NCBI GenBank assembly: GCA_000349905.1
Contig: KB722755.1
Location: 73,602 to 137,601, forward strand
Reading direction: 5' to 3'
DNA from: Volvariella volvacea V23
Taxonomy: Eukaryota > Basidiomycota > Agaricomycetes > Agaricales > Pluteaceae
DNA length: 64,000 nt
Shown here piece by piece: positions 60,514 to 64,000 of this stretch. Positions within the stretch are counted from its first letter, which is position 1, and every line of letters begins with the position of its first letter. The notes beneath the pieces were generated by a model. The model searched no databases and had not been told where the DNA came from. It saw only the letters and a program-made list of their open reading frames with translations. The translations under genes and the position numbers were made by a program.

Positions 60514-63500
60514 TTACGCCTCCTTCTCTTCTTTCTCTTTCTCTTGCTCCATATTTACCTTTTCCTTTTCGGGCTCGTGATTCTTCAGCCTCATCTCCAC
60601 CAAGAACTCCGTATCCCGGATAGACTGTGACCACGTCGCCAGCAGCTCCTTTGCAACCTCGGCTGACCTCGCCAGCCCGAGCAGAATGAAAAGCCCGGGG
60701 TAGACACGCATAACTAGAACAAAGCACACGCCCAGTCAGTTACACGGGATCCAACTAGCGCAGAAAGGAATGGAGCAGAAATGGAGAGAGAGGGAGCGGA
60801 GATGAAATAACTCACAGATGGACTTGTCATCCACGAATCGCGGGGGCAATAGGTATTGGACTGCTCGGAACAATGCACCAGGGACGAAGATCAGAGTTAA
60901 AAGCCCCAGAGTCATGGGGCCAATGACGTCCTTCGTTGCTGAGACAGGGTCTGGGTGTGTCCAACCATTGTTTCTTATCTACATACCAGAATCAAAAAAG
61001 AAAAGAGAAAGAGGTAATCCATGAGTATCAGATGAATCCGACCTACTGGAACGAGTAAGAGATGAACGAACCTGCTGGATTCCAAGCGTAATCCTATTTT
61101 GCCGTTCAACGTGGGCGACGTGCAACGTCATTTTAGCATAAAGCAAGCCGAGCGCCCATAAATCCACAACCCTAACTGTAGGCGACAGCTGAGGATCAAT
61201 CGCAAACCGGATAGGCAACAGAATGTAGAGATCGACGGCCAAGGCGATGAGAGTCGGGATGACGACGCCAAGGAAAACGACCATGTAGGTTATCTTCGCC
61301 GTCCAAAGCAGTCCCCGCTTGATGGCGAATATGCGTAAATCGCTTCGCGGACCCTCGCCTCCAATACGCTGCCGCCGCTTGTCCAATCTATCAACCGCCC
61401 GGCCAACGAGGTAGCACGCCCACAATAGATAGAAACCGATGATCAAGGAGTATCCATCATGCATGTCCCGTTCCGTAAACAGCTTGAAGAAGCCCCTGCC
61501 CAACTGGATGGGAAGAGCAACAGCAAGCCCAAGGAAGCAGGCACCAATAATCCACAGCGCCACAATGAACACAATGATCCTCCACCGGAAGTGTGGTGGA
61601 ATGTACACGATCATGTAATCTTCCTGGATATTGTGCCGCGCTTTCGTAGCCTCCGCATTCTGGATTTCGATCAACTGACGTGCTTCTTCGTCTACCGGCT
61701 CTCCGGATTCTGTGACTGCAGCGGTAGCGCGGATTTCTCGCGGGAGGGCGAGGTGATCCGTTGCGGGCACACGCCGGAAGGATCCATCGCGGGGTCGTTC
61801 ACCATCCACCACGTTGGAAGCTGCGGTAAATAGATTCAATCTCCATCGTTTAGGAGTGTACTCCTCATCGGAATGACGTTCCCCAAAGAAATACGAGGTC
61901 AGCCGTAGCTTCTTGGACAAGAATCTCCACAGGACTGTTGACACTTTCTTGAGAACTTTCTTTGGACGGAAGTAATGCATGGTGTATGGTAGCACGAGAT
62001 GAAGGAACAGCAAATCAATTGGGACATTGGACAGGGGCTCCCTGGAAACATTTTGGTAAGCGGTGGGGAAACTACACCAGCAATCTAGAGATCTCACCGA
62101 TTCTTCCAACGGAAGGGCATTATTGACTTGCTGCCGGCAAGTAGCAACCCAGCAACACTACCCACGACACACATGACCACAAACGAGTACATTACCCCAC
62201 TGATGGCAATCTTGCGGAGCTGGGTGAGCGTAGGCCTATCCAGAATATCGCGGATAGGGTGGGAATTCTGATCTTGAGGATCTTTAATGAACCACATTGC
62301 GCCAGGCCTCATAACACTTCGGCAGCCAGACAAAAGAATGGCAAAGGTGTACCTGAGGTGGTGGGGTGAGCATTTCTCCTTATTCTGTCTCTAGCGGACT
62401 TAGGGAAGCTCACATGAACATAGTCCCGGCTACCCAATGGTAGAACATTGCGGTTAACGGCGCTTGGAAGAAGAAAGCCGTGCGTGAATCAATGTTGGCC
62501 TCAGGGAAGAGCCACACGGTGCACAAATCCAGGACAATACCACAGCCAAGTGGGAATAGCACCAGCTCAATGAAGATGAACGCTGCGACCTGTTCTCAGT
62601 CAGCAAGGCACAGAAATGTACGCGCAAGGGGCGTACCTTGATGACGAGAAGCTGTTGTCGAACAGCGTTACGCACAGCCCGACCAGCACTTCTTGCATTA
62701 CCCACAGTAAGGATGTTGAGATACAGGGCTAAAAGCAAGCCAATGACGGCATAACCCAAGAAGACTGCGAACATCCGATCAGACGCTGAGGATCCCAGAG
62801 CCATCTTGATCCATTGGTCGCGGGAATGCGTAGCACCCACTCGGACTTGCTTACCAAAAGCAGCAAAGTAGGGTTCCGCCACCTCCACAACTTGCGGGAA
62901 GGATTCTTCAAACTTTGAAAAGAGCGTTGTGTTGGCTTGCACTTCGACTACCTCGGGGGTCTTTGCGCCGAATATCTGAGTGATTGAGGATTCTCGTAGT
63001 GCCATGACTTGTTCGTGCTGTCCTCATCCAGTCAATTTAACTTGGACCTTTTGAACGCTGATATACACTCACAATCGCGGTGCTCTTGCTTTCCACCGTG
63101 GCTTTCAACTCGCTCCCAAGGACCTTTCCTCCGATGAACACCACAGGTCGAACCACCAGCATAACCAACCACTGCGCGACTTTGAAAACCAGAGGAAATA
63201 CATGGCCCACCAACAGCCAAAGAAAACCATCTACGACAGGATCCGTTATGAAACGCATAGCGCGGATCGGTAGGTGTACTATTTGCAAAAGTCGATGTGG
63301 GTTAAGCTGTCTCAATTTTGATCAATGAATAGACATTCACAACACTGGACGCCACGTACACATAAGAGTGCTGTAGATTTCCCAATGGTGAATGGCAACC
63401 AGACACCAATTCCTATTGCTGTATCCAGCACAAAAATCATGAGCGCGGCCTTTTTTTATCATCAGCTTCGACCTGGCAAGAGTAACGCATACAAACTGAC

Positions 63501-64000
63501 ATTCTGAAGAACACCATAGATTGGTCCCCTCATTCCGATAGCTAGTTTCAATGAGCACATAATCCACATTCACGACGACAAAAAACCCACCTTCCATAGC
63601 ACCTTCCATATCGTCTTCCACATTACCCTCCAGCTCTTCGTTTGGATCCACACCTCCATTCACGATAGGCTGTGCTTGATTGCCATCTTGCTGTGCCGGT
63701 TGCGCTGCCGCGGGAGCTCCTTCTAATTCATTCCCAGGTACAGCAGCCGCTAGAGGTACATCCTCCGCAGCAACCTCCTCGATATCAATGCCCTCGTCCC
63801 ACTGTCCATCCTGAGAGACGGCCGCATCCTCGTCTTCCGCCTCTTCGTCGTCCTCGTCGTCCTCATCCACGCTCGTCACGCCCTCGCTCGGCCCCACGTC
63901 CTTCCCTTTGCCTTTGTAGTCGGACCCATCCTCGGCGAGGACCGATCGCGGCGAGCCAATGTTCGGGAAGTAGTAGTCTCTCTCCGACTCGTAGTCGGTC
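60514..64000 (-). CDS. Doa10/SSM4-type ER membrane E3 ubiquitin ligase, C-terminal part
   Basis: Exons on the minus strand: 63591 to beyond 64000, then 63501-63541, 63360-63449, 63073-63306, 62637-63017, 62414-62589, 62098-62352, 61072-62041, 60816-60978 and 60514-60713, all in phase. The sequence starts in an acidic linker. Then comes the hallmark IGMRGPIYGVLQNAALMIFV and WLPFTIGKSTALL, followed by many membrane segments (for example VFLGYAVIGLLLALYLNIL and YMVVFLGVVIPTLIALAVDL). The end FLVEMRLKNHEPEKE resembles the conserved C-terminal element that helps substrate recognition. The RING-CH domain must lie past position 64000. Doa10 marks misfolded or mislocalised proteins at the ER and inner nuclear membrane for proteasomal decay. 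The last residues are Glu/Lys-rich. Confidence 0.92.

Overview
This is a nuclear stretch from a filamentous basidiomycete, most likely an Agaricomycete. Most genes are cut by many short introns (about 45-75 bp, GTRNGT...YAG). F-box genes are numerous, H3 and H4 sit in divergent pairs, and there is Ty1/copia debris. A Cantharellales (Rhizoctonia/Ceratobasidium-like) origin is a guess from the F-box families. Two 100-base N runs (17052-17151 and 35512-35611) are assembly gaps. Exon models were built by hand from splice sites and reading phase. For the genes given complete coordinates the coding sums divide by three.

Layout. 1-2075 (-): membrane-anchored histidine acid phosphatase, cut by the left edge. 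2656-4093 (-): an F-box gene and an unknown gene. 4981-6982 (+): site-2 protease. 7192-7641 (-): ribosomal protein eL38. 8302-12906 (+): P5A ATPase Spf1. 13030-13561 (-): a tentative small gene. 13826-14896 (+): a multi-spanning membrane protein. 15617-18265: a disturbed zone with an F-box gene cut off by a degenerate copia element, an assembly gap, a 24-bp repeat present twice, and a frameshifted CENP-A-like histone H3 fragment. 18765-20442 (-): argininosuccinate synthase, divergent from a RING/coiled-coil protein (20633-22727 +). 22728-26107 has no recognisable gene. 26108-28777 (+): nucleoporin Nup85. 28778-31511 has no recognisable gene. 31512-34703 (+): F-BAR/RhoGAP protein. 36332-41276: an F-box/propeller-like gene, a decaying gene with a nuclease-like motif, and a broken second copy of the F-box gene. 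44562-45876 (-): F-box protein. 46452-47994: divergent H4/H3 pair. 48282-49368 (-): conserved hypothetical. 49911-53589 (+): class I sirtuin with microexons. 53879-55486 (+): single-exon F-box protein. 55981-57935 (-): secreted aspartic protease. 58670-60048: second divergent H3/H4 pair. 60514-64000 (-): Doa10-type ER ubiquitin ligase, cut by the right edge.

Themes. Chromatin genes recur: two H3, two H4, a CENP-A-like H3, a sirtuin and a RING protein resembling a Cse4-directed ligase. ER membrane quality-control genes recur too: site-2 protease, Spf1 and Doa10. I see no operon-like logic and no complete new system. The strongest leads are the CENP-A-like locus beside the retroelement, the shared promoter element and altered H3 tails of the two histone pairs, the sirtuin microexons, and the GC-AG intron directly after the eL38 start codon.
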